A stretch of DNA of 64,000 nucleotides, taken from assembly GCA_902806575.1 (NCBI GenBank), contig CADCXD010000004.1:2666001-2730000 (forward strand), in the 5' to 3' direction. The position numbers were made by a program, and so were the translations under genes. This DNA is from Jackrogersella multiformis. Its lineage: Eukaryota > Ascomycota > Sordariomycetes > Xylariales > Hypoxylaceae. Each line of letters begins with the position of its first letter. Positions within the stretch are counted from its first letter, which is position 1. This document shows, piece by piece, positions 42,989-55,942 of this stretch. Under the pieces are notes generated by a model. The model did not search any database and was not told the DNA's origin. It saw only the letters and a list, made by a program, of their open reading frames with translations.

Positions 42989-44182
42989 ATGGCCACGCAA
43001 GAGTCAAATTCAAATTTACCGCCTTCGGAGGCAACAAATGCCGTTCTGGTTCCTTCTGATGAACTACCCGAAGGGGCACAGAAGGTGGAGGAGATTGACT
43101 TCAATGCCTTTAAGGGGCGACCCATCACAGTAGACGACATGGTTGAAGGCATGAAACATATGGGATTCCAAGCGTCTTCTATGGCCGAAGCAGTACGAAT
43201 CATCAATGACATGGTTAGCAAAGGGAAAGGATCTGGCTATTCTAAGACTACTTACTGACTCACAACCCCTGAAGCGAGCATGGCGCGATCCAGAAACAGG
43301 TGACAAAACAACAATATTTCTCGGATATACATCCAACATGATCTCTTCTGGACTGAGAGGAATATTTCGATATCTCGTGGAACACAAGCATGTTTCCTGT
43401 ATTGTCACGTCCGCTGGTGGTATCGAAGAAGACTTCATCAAGTGCCTTGGCGATACATATATGTCTTCATTTAGTGCCGTGGGAGCTGAACTCAGAGCTA
43501 AAGGTCTAAACCGAATAGGAAATCTCATGGTTCCCAATGCGAACTATTGCGCTTTTGAGGACTGGGTTGTTCCCATCCTGGACAAGATGCTTGAAGAACA
43601 GGAGGCAAGCAAAGGAACTGAGGAGGAAATCAACTGGACACCGTCCAAGGTTATCCATCGACTAGGCAAAGAAATAAACGACGAGAGGTCCGTATATTAC
43701 TGGGCATATAAGAATGATATCCCAGTGTTCTGTCCAGCTTTGACGGATGGAAGCTTGGGCGACATGTTATACTTTCATACATTCAAAGCCTCACCTCAAC
43801 AGTTGAAGATTGATATAGTTGAGGATATTCGACGTATCAATACCATATCCGTTCGAGCAAAACGAGCCGGAATGATTATACTGGGTGGTGGGGTCATCAA
43901 ACATCACATTGCTAACGCCTGCTTGATGAGAAACGGTGCTGAGTCGGCTGTTTACATCAACACCGCCCAGGAGTTCGATGGTAGTGACGCAGGAGCTCGG
44001 CCTGATGAGGCCGTGTCCTGGGGAAAGATTAAGGTTGGCGCCGATCATGTTAAGGTAAGGCTGAAATCGGCTCGTCTAATGTGCTTCTATCTTCACCATG
44101 CTAATATTCAGTCTAGGTTTACCTTGAGGCGTCTGCATGCTTCCCTTTCATTGTAGCTAGTACTTTTGCCAAAGACACATAG
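42989..44182 (+). CDS. Deoxyhypusine synthase
   Basis: Three exons, 42989-43213, 43275-44054 and 44117-44182, give 356 residues, within the 353-369 usual for the family. Introns are GTTAGC...AAG (61 bases) and GTAAGG...TAG. The enzyme transfers the aminobutyl group of spermidine to a lysine of eIF5A with NAD as cofactor, the first step of hypusine formation. Conserved parts include TIFLGYTSNMISSGLRG, CIVTSAGGIEEDF, GNLMVPNANYCAFEDW, YWAYKNDIPVFCPALTDGS, GMIILGGGVIKHHIANA and the active-site SWGKIKVGAD, where Lys326 corresponds to the catalytic lysine. The last exon adds VYLEASACFPFIVASTFAKD. The AAG acceptor of intron 1 is unusual but yields the family reading NDMRAWRDPETGDKT without a gap. 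Single-copy essential gene. Confidence 0.96.
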
Positions 44183-44974
44183 ATAACTATGTAAATAGAG
44201 GCTACAACCATCATACGGCCACAAAGTTTATCTGACAGCCGCATTGGCGCACGTTTCCTTTTCAGGGGCTACCTAAACTCTACAATAGCCTTGGAGGAAG
44301 GGTAAATAAAACTGTGTCCATCTTAAAAACTAATGTAAATAATACCTCTGTCTCTATGCATGAAAAGCTGTTTAATCCAGACTGCTCCTGATCCTAATGA
44401 ACTTGTTCATGGTCAAGTGCGCTAAAACATGGTGAACCTGCGAAAACAGACCTGACCGGTTGTGTCCACCAATCCCCGCCCCCCAGATGACTTATATGAC
44501 AAGCTAGACGGGAAGTCACAAGTTACTTCTATCCGAAGAGAAGTTCATTTGATATATCCTATTCAAAGGGCCTTGTTTTTACAATGGCTAGACCAACCTG
44601 ATAATACATAGGTACATTCGTTGTGGTTAGTGGTATTTTCGTGTCGACGTGACTAAAATTACTACAAAGTCCAATACTAACCGTCCAACCATCAAGTTCC
44701 ATTACGCCAAAACAAAAACATAGGGCCCCCAGATAATATCTTTTTTATTCTCGCGAAAATCATTACCAACAAAGTTCCGTCACTATACCGCGTTTCTGCA
44801 AATAGTTTCATTCCTTCTCATCCAAAGGTTCCTTCTACACCCTAGAAGAAGTTCCCTTGTTTTCTTTCCATCCAACCATCTTACATCTTTATTGGAATAA
44901 CCCTCCTGCGAGACTTGTTTCCTCTCTTGGCGACCACCTAAGAACGTCAGTACATATCGCTATCTCTCTCCAAC
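44183..44974. other. Intergenic region
   Basis: About 790 bases between deoxyhypusine synthase and the unknown basic protein. The part just before 44975 is pyrimidine-rich (TTCTTTCCATCC, CTCTCTCC), as in fungal promoters. No gene recognised. Confidence 0.5.
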
Positions 44975-46344
44975 ATGAATCGTTTCTTTAAGGTAGTCCT
45001 TCAAGGAGACGAGAACGAACCGCGAGCCTCTCAACACGAACCGAGCACAGAGCAGGCTATTTCGGCGCCATTATTAGACAACGACCATAGTCCTACTTTT
45101 CCCTATACTAGATACACGTCGACCCTTCCTCTACATAGGCCGGAGACGACAAGACCTTCCGTACAGCAGGGTAACAAGTCTCGAGGATCCAGTCTCGGTC
45201 TAGGCCTGCGACCTCTGCCATCGGAATTGTCGTTGACGTATTCCTTACGGTACCGCAACATTTCCCGGCCCGAACCAGATGAATTTCGATGTATGAAAAT
45301 CCTGGCCAGCATCAAGGAAGAGGAAACCGAGAGAGAAAAGTAAGTGGCGACTTCTTGTCTGGAAAGCGCCTCTAAACTCAGAGTTGAGATTAGATTGGCA
45401 GTTTCGACTTATGACTTCTATTTGTGTTAAGAGGAAACAGCGTCCGATATAGTTTTCCTTGTGCCAAACTATTTCTTGCAGAAACCTCTCCCCTTTCTAA
45501 CACCTCGACCTCACACCTGCATCTCTCCGCTTCCTGCAAAAATATCTCAAGCTTTATCATAAATTAATTCTAGACATCCATTTCCGAACTCTCCAGCCGG
45601 TTAAACTAACATTACTCTAGAAGATCAAGCTTGGTAGACTCGAAAAGAACCATGGGTCAGCAGGAGATCAACCCAGCTGAGCCTAAGAAGAAAGAAACCG
45701 ATATCTATGCGTCAGTTAAGAAGTACATGGGTGATATCGACCGTGTAGTGGGAGGCCCGCCGCCCGAAAATGCCTCGAAAGAAGTCTGGAATCGATATAT
45801 TGATGATTTCATGAAGGAGAAACAACGCAGAGACGAGGCGGATGTGAACAACTCATGGCTGCAGCTTGCTAAGGCTGAGCAGTTCATCGAGAGAATGAAG
45901 CACCAACAATTCCACTTAATTGGTGACAGAAGAGACGAGGATGCCTTACCTAGGGCCACCCATTATCCAACGATCGGCCAACAAAGGGGACAGACAGAAA
46001 GAATCCGGTCAGCTAAGAGGGATCCGCTAAATCGAACTCGACGAGCAAAGCAGGTCAAAGAGAATGGAAGACACGAGCCCTTCACGGAAAGCCAAGCGGC
46101 GAAAGCCATGGAGATGCTAGCCAACACCACACACTCGAGTAACGGAGAGGTATCAGCGAGTCCTATTCATAACAGGGTTCCTCCACCCAATCCGGCGGAC
46201 GCAACTGAAGGTCAGGCCAGCAAGCTACCTAAGAAAAGACGACGGTCAGGACCGGAGACCCTCGCGTCACAACTAGGAAAGAACTGGGAGCCCCAGGTGG
46301 ACGAACAGGGCCACAGACCGACCAGAAGGGCGAAGAGATCCTAA
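44975..46344 (+). CDS. Unknown basic, probably nuclear protein
   Basis: Two exons, 44975-45339 and 45621-46344, join in phase to 362 residues across a 281-base intron (GTAAGT...CTAG). The intron is longer than others here, and the second exon could instead be a separate gene beginning with ATG at 45652 (MGQQEINPAEPKKK). The N-terminal part is polar with LSLTYSLRYRNISRPEPDEF and an acidic EEETEREK. The second part has a helical, charged segment (EVWNRYIDDFMKEKQRRDEA and AKAEQFIERMKHQQFHL) and a basic C-terminus with PKKRRRSGPETLASQLGKNW and RRAKRS, which looks like nuclear localisation signals. I do not recognise a family. Codon use and the absence of stops over two long exons support a real gene. 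Confidence 0.6.
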
Positions 46345-48146
46345 TTCGAGTCGTATGAAAGGGAGTTTGTCATTAGAAAAGGGATTAGAAGCTATATTGC
46401 TGGCAAACAGAGCAAATGCTGTTTCGTTTTATCGGTTTAGTCATTGTGTATGCATTCACGAGAATCCAAGGGGTATTTGGAGCATTCGAGAGATCCGATA
46501 GGAGTTTGAGCAATGCTTTTTATTTCCTTTACTACCTAGGTACTAAGATAGCCGTGACTAAGTTATAGGTACCTAGTTAAAACATTAACACGGAATCATG
46601 CATTTACTATTTTGACAGTTATCTGGTACCTACCTGGTACATATAACCTTATATATGAAGTGTTAGTCGCATTTGCAGATTATGTTGGAATGTTGCCTGC
46701 ATGGCAAAGCTCCCTTGGGAAGTTACGTCTCGTTCAGCCCCATGTGTCGATGTGCGGTACCTAGGTGAAGGGACGGCCATGGATTAAATGGGTTTAGCGT
46801 TTGATGATTTACATTGTGCAACCCGATGCTCCGCGAGTTTATTATGGAGGTACCTAAGTACACTTTTTTAAGGGTACCTAGGTAGGTATCCCTGGCGTAT
46901 CTTAACAGTGATCGCCATTCAAATTTTGCTTTAGGCCTGAACTTAAAGAGAACATTTTCATGCTCTCTTTCCATTGTTTATTATCGTCTACTATGTCCTT
47001 GTCCATAGACTTGGTAATTAGGGATGTAGTAAACTGTTACATAGAGATCCATATGTATAGGATAAGTATAGGCGAGTTATTTACCTAAGTACTTAATAGT
47101 GTACCCTCTTAGGTACCTAAGTACCTGGGTAGCTTGATTATTCATTACACTGTAAATGGAAGTTACACGCAGAGGATCGTCGTCCCACAGATAAACTTGA
47201 TCATGCACATCCACAGTTGGCAGTCTCAAATTATGTGGGTACTGGGGACACGAGCAGTTGATTGGCCTATGGCAGTGGCAATTGCCCAAGTGCAGGGGTT
47301 TCCTCGAAAACCCGATGGAGTCTAAATGGAGCCCTAGCATCTTCAAAAGTCTTAACAGACTAGCGGCTTATGGGCTCCGGCGTTTTAATCCCTGTTTGGT
47401 TTAGTTTTGGTCTAAGCCTATTTGGGACTTCCAGTCATCTAGTCAGCCAGTCTGAGCGCCAGGTGCCACGCGAACCTTGGAAGTCTGTGTTTTCAAGATC
47501 TCCAAATTTCAGCCTCTTCAAACCTTCTACCATCTTCAACTAAACTACCCTATCCTATCACCTATCGCGTAGTAACGATTTAACTGTCCTAATACTCGCG
47601 CATTTACTAAGACGAAGATCTGAAACGGCCATTTTTATTTTTCAAACGGCCTCCGGGTATTGAGACCACTAGAACTGAATGTACCTAGGGGAAGAGGCTT
47701 CAAAGTGCGGCGCCCTACTTTTTTCCATCCGTCCATCCATCCATCCACAACTATCTTGCCGCAACTTACTCCGAGACCGATCTTCCACAAAAACGGCATT
47801 GCCAGAAGTCTAACGACACATACGGTTATTTATTGGCTCTATGAGAACTTCGTAGGCTGATATTTATAGGCGGGCCTACTCTGCCATCCGTGCCTGCTAA
47901 TGTAAGCCGAATTCCCTCCCTAGCCTACTTAGTAAAAATGTCACTATATGCACTAGACCATAAAGTTTGCTGGGTGCTCGTCGCCTTCATTTTTTTAATA
48001 GATATCTGTCATTAAGTTTTATATTGTGGAGAGTGTGTTGCTAGATGGAGATTTATTTTGGACGGGGTCATGGCGGATGCAATCGCTTTTGGATGATTTT
48101 AGTCGCTTCTCCTATCTCCTCATACTTACCTATTTGCTTCTCCTAG
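46345..48146. other. Intergenic region, SNT1-like promoter and undetected first exon
   Basis: About 1.8 kb with TAGGTACC-type motifs near 46533-46575, 46755-46765, 46850-46885 and 47080-47130, and a CCAT repeat at 47731-47748. The corepressor gene at 48147 must have at least one more exon in this stretch because its first visible exon has no in-frame ATG near its start. I could not place it. Confidence 0.45.
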
Positions 48147-51100
48147 GGCTTCCCGCTACAGTGGATCGCGGTATGATGGCGAGTCGCGTCGCTCTAGGTC
48201 TCGTGAGCGATCACCAGACCGAAGATCATTGTATAGTGACGGCGGACCACGACGTGCCTCTGCGGAATCTCGATCGAATAGCTCAGCTTTTCAAGCCAAC
48301 AGGGATTCCTTTCGCGATGCTCTGCCTAGAGACCCCCCGAGGGGCCCTAAGGCTTTACTCGATGCCCCCAGTGGACCTCGCGGAGGTGGATTTTCCGGGG
48401 ACTTTCGCGGCAGAGGTCGTGGACGAGGCAGAGTCTGGCGAGACGATAGCCGAGACCGCGGACGGGACCGAGACATTGACTTTAGGGACCGACGAGATAA
48501 CTCCTATAGGGACGAACGTAGCCGAGAACGTGACCGTGGAGATTGGCGGGATCGTGATCGGGATAGCTTCAGAGGACGGCGGCCGTCACCTCGCGGACGA
48601 TCGCCCCCTGGAAGGGATTTCCGAGATTCGAGAGACTTGCGAGATGCCCCACTAGGCGTCGATGCAGAGCGAGCTCGGCGCGGATCGAGAGATGGCCCTC
48701 TTTCGGCTGGGTCGTCTTCTTCCGACCCTCCCTTCGGACCTTCGTCGTATCGCGGTGGCTATAGTGGTCGAGGTCGTGGAAGAGGCGGCCGTGGAGATTG
48801 GGGGGATAGAGGCCGCGGACGGGGTTTTTATGAGGATCGCGACAGATATGGTTCGGCATTCAGGTCCCGTTCTCAAGAGGGACGATACCGCGATCGAGAT
48901 GACCGTGACCGCGACAATAGATATCTCGACCCTGACTTGCGACCACGCGACCATCGAGACGATCGCGATGTGCGAGATCGCGAGGCTCGGCCAAAACTTG
49001 AGAGAGCCTCGCATGAACCACCTCCACTACCAGCCAAGGATGTATCGCCGCCTCCCGTGGCCCCGGCTGCGCCATCTTTTGGGTCAGTACCTAACAGAAT
49101 CACATCGGCGACTGACGTTGGATCGGCAGGCAAGGCACCACCAACGGGGCCTAGGGCGCTCAAGGAAGAGCGCCCGGCACCATCAGGCTCTGCATCTAAT
49201 TCGGATGCAAGGCTACCACCTATTGGGCCATCTAGATCATCTTACATCGAAATGAGCCCATCTACTATTCCTTCAGGTCCGCGATCTCAAACACGTCCAG
49301 GTCCCTCAAGCAAGCAATGGATCAACCCTAATATAAAGAATCGCGTCCCGGAGTCGCCGAAACTAAATAGAGCTCAGAGTCTTGCCCAACCCCGACCTAC
49401 CGGGCCTCGTCCGGATGGTGCGCATTCAGATCAGCTGGTAGATAACGACCAAAGACCCTCTAGTAGCGATGCAAAAGCCGATTTACAACTGGGTTCGGTG
49501 GATAAACAAATGAGGGATTCGCATATGGTCGATTCAGGCGAGGAGCCTGCAAAATTAGATCAGCGTCCACAGTCTGCTGTGTCGTCTTCAGATCAAGAAC
49601 ATAAACCTCAGGATGCGCCTACTACCGTGGTTAGGGAAGAGGATGGCGAAGGAGAGCAGAATAATAATGCTGCCAGAGAGAGTTATGTTGTTGAAACAGC
49701 GACTTACGAGACGAAGACGAAAGCGGATCGACAACCTACTCTAAGAGTTTTACCGAAACGTGTTTCCCTGCCTCAAAAGGAAGTAAAGTTGCCCATATTA
49801 GATCAATCGTCGGAGTCTGACGACGAGGAGATTGGCGACGTCATTGAATCAGAAATGAAAGAGGTGGAGATGAAATTAAAGCAGCTCGAAGGGGTTGAAG
49901 ACGTCGTGCCAATGGAAGTTATAGTACGTCACGCAATAGTATCACTCGAAGCCGTTGGTAAGATTATGAGCGAACCTGAGGGTTTGGGTGACATGGTTGG
50001 TCCGGTGCCTGAGGATGTTTCTCCGCCTAGCAAGTCATCCTTAGAACCAGAACCGCAACCGGAAAGGGGACCAAGTGCTGAAGATACTAAAGCACCTGAT
50101 GTCAAAGAAGGTAATGATGATAAACAGGTTATCAAGGATAAGACGCCCTCGCCAGCGATGGTAAAGGAAAAGCTTCCGTTGGAAGCTCCAGGCTCAAGTG
50201 CAGAGCACCCTCAACCGTCTATTGAACAAGACGTCGACATGCCTGCGCCTCACGAAGCACCGCTCGGCGAAAATAAACCAAAGGGTGATGATGAAGACAT
50301 CACTATGGAGGACGCATTGGACATTAGCCAGCCCGATTCTGAACTACAGGCTACACTACGAAACCAAATGTCAACTTCTCACAGACAATCTATCGATCAT
50401 CCATTCGAGGAGGCTCAAATACGGTCGCAGGAAATCAGCAAAAGGGGTTCAAGTACACCATCTCCGGCAGAAGACGAGGATGAAACCGATATCGAGGACG
50501 TCGATCTTCAGACGATTGAGATTGTCCGCGAGCATATGCCGACCCCTCCGATTGATAGCCTGCCTTACTTTGACGAGAAGCCGTGGTTTAAGGACCAGGC
50601 TTTCTTGAAGTCGATGGACACGCCGCAACCAGGTCTTAATGCGTTCATCTTAGGAAGGTTAAATGACGAAGCGTTAAACCGAATGACCGAGGATAGGCAG
50701 AAGAATGGCATTTACGACTCGAACTACGACCGTTACCTACGATTCACCATGTCGAATGATCCCGTCGCTGTTAAGAGTCGGGATAAATTTACCTATGTCT
50801 CTGGAGCGGAACCTAATGGCCAAAAGCCTGGCTTCCACGAGTCTAAGCCTGAAGGGACGAGGCGAAGTAGATACGCGTCAGAGCGTGATCTAGAGAGGAT
50901 CTTAGAGGAGTCCCGACGCGTGGAGGATGAAAAAAGAGAGCGACAAATGCAAGCGGAAAGAGAAAGATATAGGACCGAAAAAGAGGCGGTGTTGCCCAGT
51001 CAATATCAAGTAGCGGAAGAACGGGAAAACGATTTCTATCAGGATGTGACTGGTCTCATCAATGCAGAGAAAATCGTGGCGGCTTGGCAACTCCTCCCTC

Positions 51101-54100
51101 CCGTGGACAATTTCACCGAGGAAGAAACCTCCACGTTCGAAAAGGCGTATCTCGAATTTCCTAAACAATGGGGTCGGGTTTCTGACCCGTTGCCGAATCG
51201 AGATTTTGGAACCAGCATCCAGTTCTACTATCTCAAAAAGGAGAAAGACGAACTCAACCTTAAAGAGAAGCTGAAGAAGCGCCCGAGGCAACGTAAGAAG
51301 GGCGGACGGGGCAAACAGCGTTCTAGTGCACTAGTCTCGGAACTTAGGAATGGAGACAATGACAACGAGGAAAACCAGGAGACGGGTGAAAACGGCGAGA
51401 GACGTCGACCTAGGCGTGCGGCTGCTCCTACTTTCAACTCGGAAGCTACTCCGGCCACGGATGGCGAAGGCGGAACACCATCTGGCACCCCCGGACGCAG
51501 AGGGGGCGGTGCGAAAGGAGACGGGGGTGCGGAGAAACCGGAGCGGAAGCCTAGAGGGCGCCGAGCTGCTAAGGATAAGGAACCGAAACAGCCCCGGGTC
51601 AACCAGACTCTCGCCGCCGCACCGCCTGCTGGTACTAAGGGTAACCGTTCGCGATCTAGTTCTCGAGTTCAACCTCCGGAGTGGGTAACTCAGCAAGCGC
51701 AAGTTGAAGCTGCTAGAGTTCCAAGTCAATATGAATTGGCTCCAAGCACGGCCGCCGTCCCGCCTGTTGCCATTTCCGCACCATTTCCACCGGCACAGCC
51801 GATACTCAGTCCCGAAAGAGGCGTTCCTCCTCCCCCGCCTCCTCCGCCTCCCGCCTCGATGCCCGTTGATACAATGGGTCCACCACCATTGCGCCCAGAG
51901 CCCCCGCAGCAGCCCACAGTCGCTATGCTTGATCTTAGCCAGCCAACGGTATCGGACCGCAGATCTGGCACGCAAGCGTCTAGTTATTGGAGTGTGCCCG
52001 AAGCAACTGATTTCCCTCAATTACTTCGTTCCTTCGGAAGTGATTGGGCAGCAATCGCGACACACATGCGAACGAAGACTCCAATTATGGTGAGTATTCC
52101 AACCGACATCTGGCTCGGTCCCTAGGCGTTGTTACTAACTTGTACAGATAAAAAATTACTATACGCGCAAGAAGGACGGCAACGACTGGCAGGGTATTGT
52201 CGAAGAGGCGGATGCTAGAAAAGCTAGAGGAGAGAAACGGCCTGCACCTCCGGCACCAAGCTCCGGCGTCAAGAAACGATATGAAACGTCAAGTAATCGA
52301 CCACTCGCGGCTGCGGACGCGAATATGGAAGATAGTCCTGCACCCAAGCTTGAGCATTCTCAACCGTCACAGCCGACAACGGGTCGTTTCAACGTTCCAA
52401 TAGCAGCTCAACCACAGCCTACGCTGATTCAGTCATCATTCGTGCCAACCACTCAGCCTCCGCTGATTCAAAGCCATGGGGCTACCCCGCCTGGATCGCA
52501 ACCTCTTGCCCAACCAGTGACGCAAACCATGTCTCCTCGGCCTCCAAGGGCTCCATTCGCTTTCGTCGAAAGAAAACCAGAACCGCCTGCGCAGCAGCCC
52601 GCTCGCGTTCAATCAAGTCAAAAGTCTGCCCCGGCTGCGCCACCGCCAGTGTCCGAGGCTCCCATGGGGAGACACCCTTTGCCTATGTCCTCAATCGAGC
52701 CTCATTCGGAGCGACCCAAACCAGAGCCTAAAGCGAAAGAACAGACTCCTCGGCAGCAGTTGCGTGTGAAACAAGAACCAGATCTTATCCACCTCCAATA
52801 CGACACTTACATCCCTCAGGCTCGGAATGCCCATATGACACCATCTCGCCCAGAGAGTGTTCCGCTGTCTCGTCCCCCTGACCCCCCTCGCGCAGTCGCA
52901 CCGGCTCCACAAAGTTTTGCCACCATTCTCCAGACACATGGTAGATCTGGGTTAACGGAGGGAAATCCATCTCCACCAGCTCGTCCTAGGCTTATCTCAA
53001 CCCTATCCCGACCACCTTCCGGCGCCAGTAGCGGGATGGAGCCGTTCAGCGCTCCACCGGCACAGCCCACGCCGCCTGCTGTTGCTCCTGCGCCAGCTCG
53101 TCCCCCCGAGCGCAAGACATCCAGCTTGATGGCACTTTTGAATGATGACCCTCCCCCTCCTCCTCCTCCTAAGAGAGTTGCCGAGGTACCTGCTTCCGCG
53201 AAACCGTCATCAACACCTCCGCCTCAATCCAATCTTTCTCGTCCTCCGCCCCCTCCACCGCCGCCATCCCATGTTCGGAGAGAATCAGAGGCCCCGAATT
53301 TCGGGTACAGCCGGAATCCACCACCAGCGCCTTCCGCAATGCCGCCTCTAAAACCATATGCGTCTGCATCTCCCCAAACGCAACCTCTAAATGCCCCCCG
53401 ACATATGACGCTAGATGCAGCTGCAGAGCGAGATTACTATGGTGGCCGACCGCGTTCTTATCCCTCCGCACACCAGTCTCCGGCAGCAGGTTCGCCCCAG
53501 AACGCACATCACTATCCGCCTCCGAACCAGCCGTCCCAAATGGCTTACCAACCCCAACCGTCTTACCCTTACGGCGCACAAGTTCAGCCACCTAACGCCG
53601 CATCTCCTCCGCCCCAGTATGGAGGTCATGTCGCCCCCAGAGGCCACGAGCCTCAGTCTAGCCGAGACATTGGTTGGCCTGGTGCACATCAGGGTCACCC
53701 ACTACAACAGCAGCACCAGCAGCACCAGCAGCACCAGCAGCACCAGCAGACGCAACAGCCACCACCGCAACAGCAGCCAGCTTGGGTATCACATCCTCCG
53801 CAACCTCCAAAATCTACACAACCTCCGCCAACCCAGTCAGCGTGGGCTGCACAGCAACCCACGCCGAAACCACCTCCGCCTAGTAGCTCTGTTCCACCTC
53901 AGCCGTCTTGGGCCACACCACCACCGAGAGGTCACGACCCTATGGCTCTTCGTGACGTTCGGGATGTCTACCCTCCACACGGGATGCGGCCTCCTATACA
54001 AGCACAGTACGCACCAGCTTCGCGAGCTCCTGAGCCTCCGCCACCGCAGGCTCCAGCTGCATATCCTCGATATGCAAGTACACCAGTGCCCGGAAGAGAC

Positions 54101-54337
54101 CCTCGCGATCCTGGACCACCGAGGAGCTATACACCTGTAAGCGCTTACGATAGCAGAGGCTACCCGCCTCCCTCTAGTCACGACATCCGCGAGGCACAGC
54201 TACGCGAGCAGCAGCAACAATCAATGTTACAACAACAGTTAAGGCCTCAAGACCCGTCAATCTTGCAGCAGCATTTAAGACCTCAAGACAGACATAATAT
54301 ATACGAACGTCCACCGCCCGATAGGTATGGGAGGTAG
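48147..54337 (+). CDS. SNT1/NCoR-like corepressor with two SANT domains, 5' exon not found
   Basis: Visible exons are 48147-52089 and 52148-54337 (intron GTGAGT...CAG), over 2,040 residues. A TAG acceptor just before 48147 and the lack of an early in-frame ATG show that a short first exon lies upstream. The N-terminus is an RD/RS/RG-rich region (DRRSLYSDGG, RGRGRGRGR, many DRDR). A central helical part (PWFKDQAFLKSMDTPQPG, LNDEALNRMTEDRQKNGIYD) leads to SANT1 (FTEEETSTFEKAYLEFPKQW and SIQFYYLKKEK) and, after a basic linker, SANT2 (YWSVPEATDFPQLLRSFGSD and AIATHMRTKT, continuing IKNYYTRKK across the intron). The C-terminal 700 residues are Pro/Gln-rich, with a QQH repeat. This order fits fungal Snt1, the NCoR/SMRT-like subunit of the Set3 histone deacetylase complex. 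The family identity is good; the complex membership is inferred. Confidence 0.85.
53704..53755 (+). repeat. Coding CAGCAC repeat (Gln/His tract) in the SNT1-like gene
   Basis: Tandem CAGCACCAG units encode QQHQQHQQHQQHQQ within the Pro/Gln-rich tail. Nine-base units keep the frame, so copy-number change would vary tract length without breaking the protein. Confidence 0.85.
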
Positions 54338-55942
54338 GTGTTCCTATATCCGCGGCCACCTGCATCATCTCATGGCGGCGGATAGGGAGAAGGTTGGGAT
54401 CAATAAGGAAGGTTATTGTGTTTGGAACAGTCACGATTTCGGTGGAAGCAGTTGAAACTTTTGTCTGGCTTCGCAGAATTAGCAGCTACACCAGCTACTA
54501 GGTTCTACTATAAACCCACCATAACTCATCATTGCAGCGCGGCTTATAGGTCTGGTTTAGTTGGAGTCCTCAAATTCGCCTATTTTTCATCGTATCGCGG
54601 TGTTGTTATCTTCTGGCCCTATACCAGATGTTCATCTCACGACATACCGCAAGTCCAAGACTAACCTAGGTAGACTAGATCACATTATTCATTTCGTTGT
54701 TTTCTCTTCTTACACCAATTCGTGTTCCACCTACCTTCTCGTCGTGCCTTGTTTTGACGTAGACCGGACCAATATCACGCGGCCTGACGACTTTACGCTC
54801 TCAGGGGGAGGGAACAAGCGGGGGGTATCACCGTCGGCAGAGAGAGAGAGGGAGAACAGACAGGGCGGACCCGGAGCCCGGATGGAGGGCTAGCTCGGGT
54901 CGCCCCGGTGGTAAAATGTGTCGAGTGGCTATTATTGTATGAGACAGTTTTTTTTCTTCGTCTTTTTCGCATGTATGTACGTGAGTTGCGATGATACGCG
55001 CGTGTCTGTTGTGTTGCGGTGCGCCGTTTTGCTGTAGACGCTATAAGTACATAGTCAAGATTCGTTTCTATGGAAAGGTCCCCTTTGCCCTTTGGTTCAT
55101 AAGATGAGTGGATGTGTTGATGTGATTTATGCTGGTTGTAGGCTATGAAGGGGGGTCGTTGGGGGCGAGGTAGTTAACTACCTGGGTACCCTAGGTTTGT
55201 ACCAGTGCCTGGCTGTTCTGATATGTACCTAGTGACTTGCCTGGACTTCGTGGTTAGTTGTTCAAGGAAATGGTGCCGTAAAAGTAGACTTAAAATGGAC
55301 TAACAAACATAAGGATGGGAAATGAGGTCTTTTAGATGTGACTATCTCGCTTTTGCCGTACCCCTATCCCATACGCCCAAAGCAGCTTCGATTCCAGGAA
55401 CCTACCGGTTATATAGACGTTTCGTACATCTAGCCTAAAAGTGTTTCCACGTCCCAATTTCCTACGTCTCGCAATGTCTAGGAGAAGGAACCTATCGTGA
55501 CTTAGCTCATTGTGCTTCCCTAGCTAGATCAAGATACAGGGAATAGCCTCTTGCTCTTGCTCCTGATTAAGGCCGCGCCGGTTTCTTCGCTACAATCAAA
55601 GAGGCAACCCCCTTTTAAACCCCCTACTCTAACTAGCATACAGCATACGTACCTAGGTAGGTACATATACCTAGTATGAAGATCCCATGTGATCTCTATA
55701 GCCCTTCACAGTGTACACCTCATAAAGGAGAGTAGCACGAATATCACACCATGATTTTAAAGAGCAAGATGTACGATAATCATCTACGAAAAATGATATC
55801 ACAGAATCACCACCTATCCACATAACATCTGGGCACGGAACGAATCAAGGGTATCCATCGCTTTGATCTACACTAAGCAGCACGCCAGGGAATATACCCA
55901 GCGTTACCTGACCTCGCCTATCTATCCCCGCCCCGTCGCCCG
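54338..55942. other. Intergenic region behind the SNT1-like gene and ALG2
   Basis: About 1.6 kb between two convergent genes. Contains a short GAGAGAGAGAGGG tract near 54840-54853 and TAGGTACC motifs at 55183-55192 and 55650-55672. No gene recognised; both 3' ends lie here. Confidence 0.5.

Noticed and set aside
48026..48655. 209-codon plus frame overlapping the start of the SNT1-like exon.
   Set aside because: It is a shifted reading of the RD/RS-rich coding repeat; the corepressor frame is open for over 1,300 codons.
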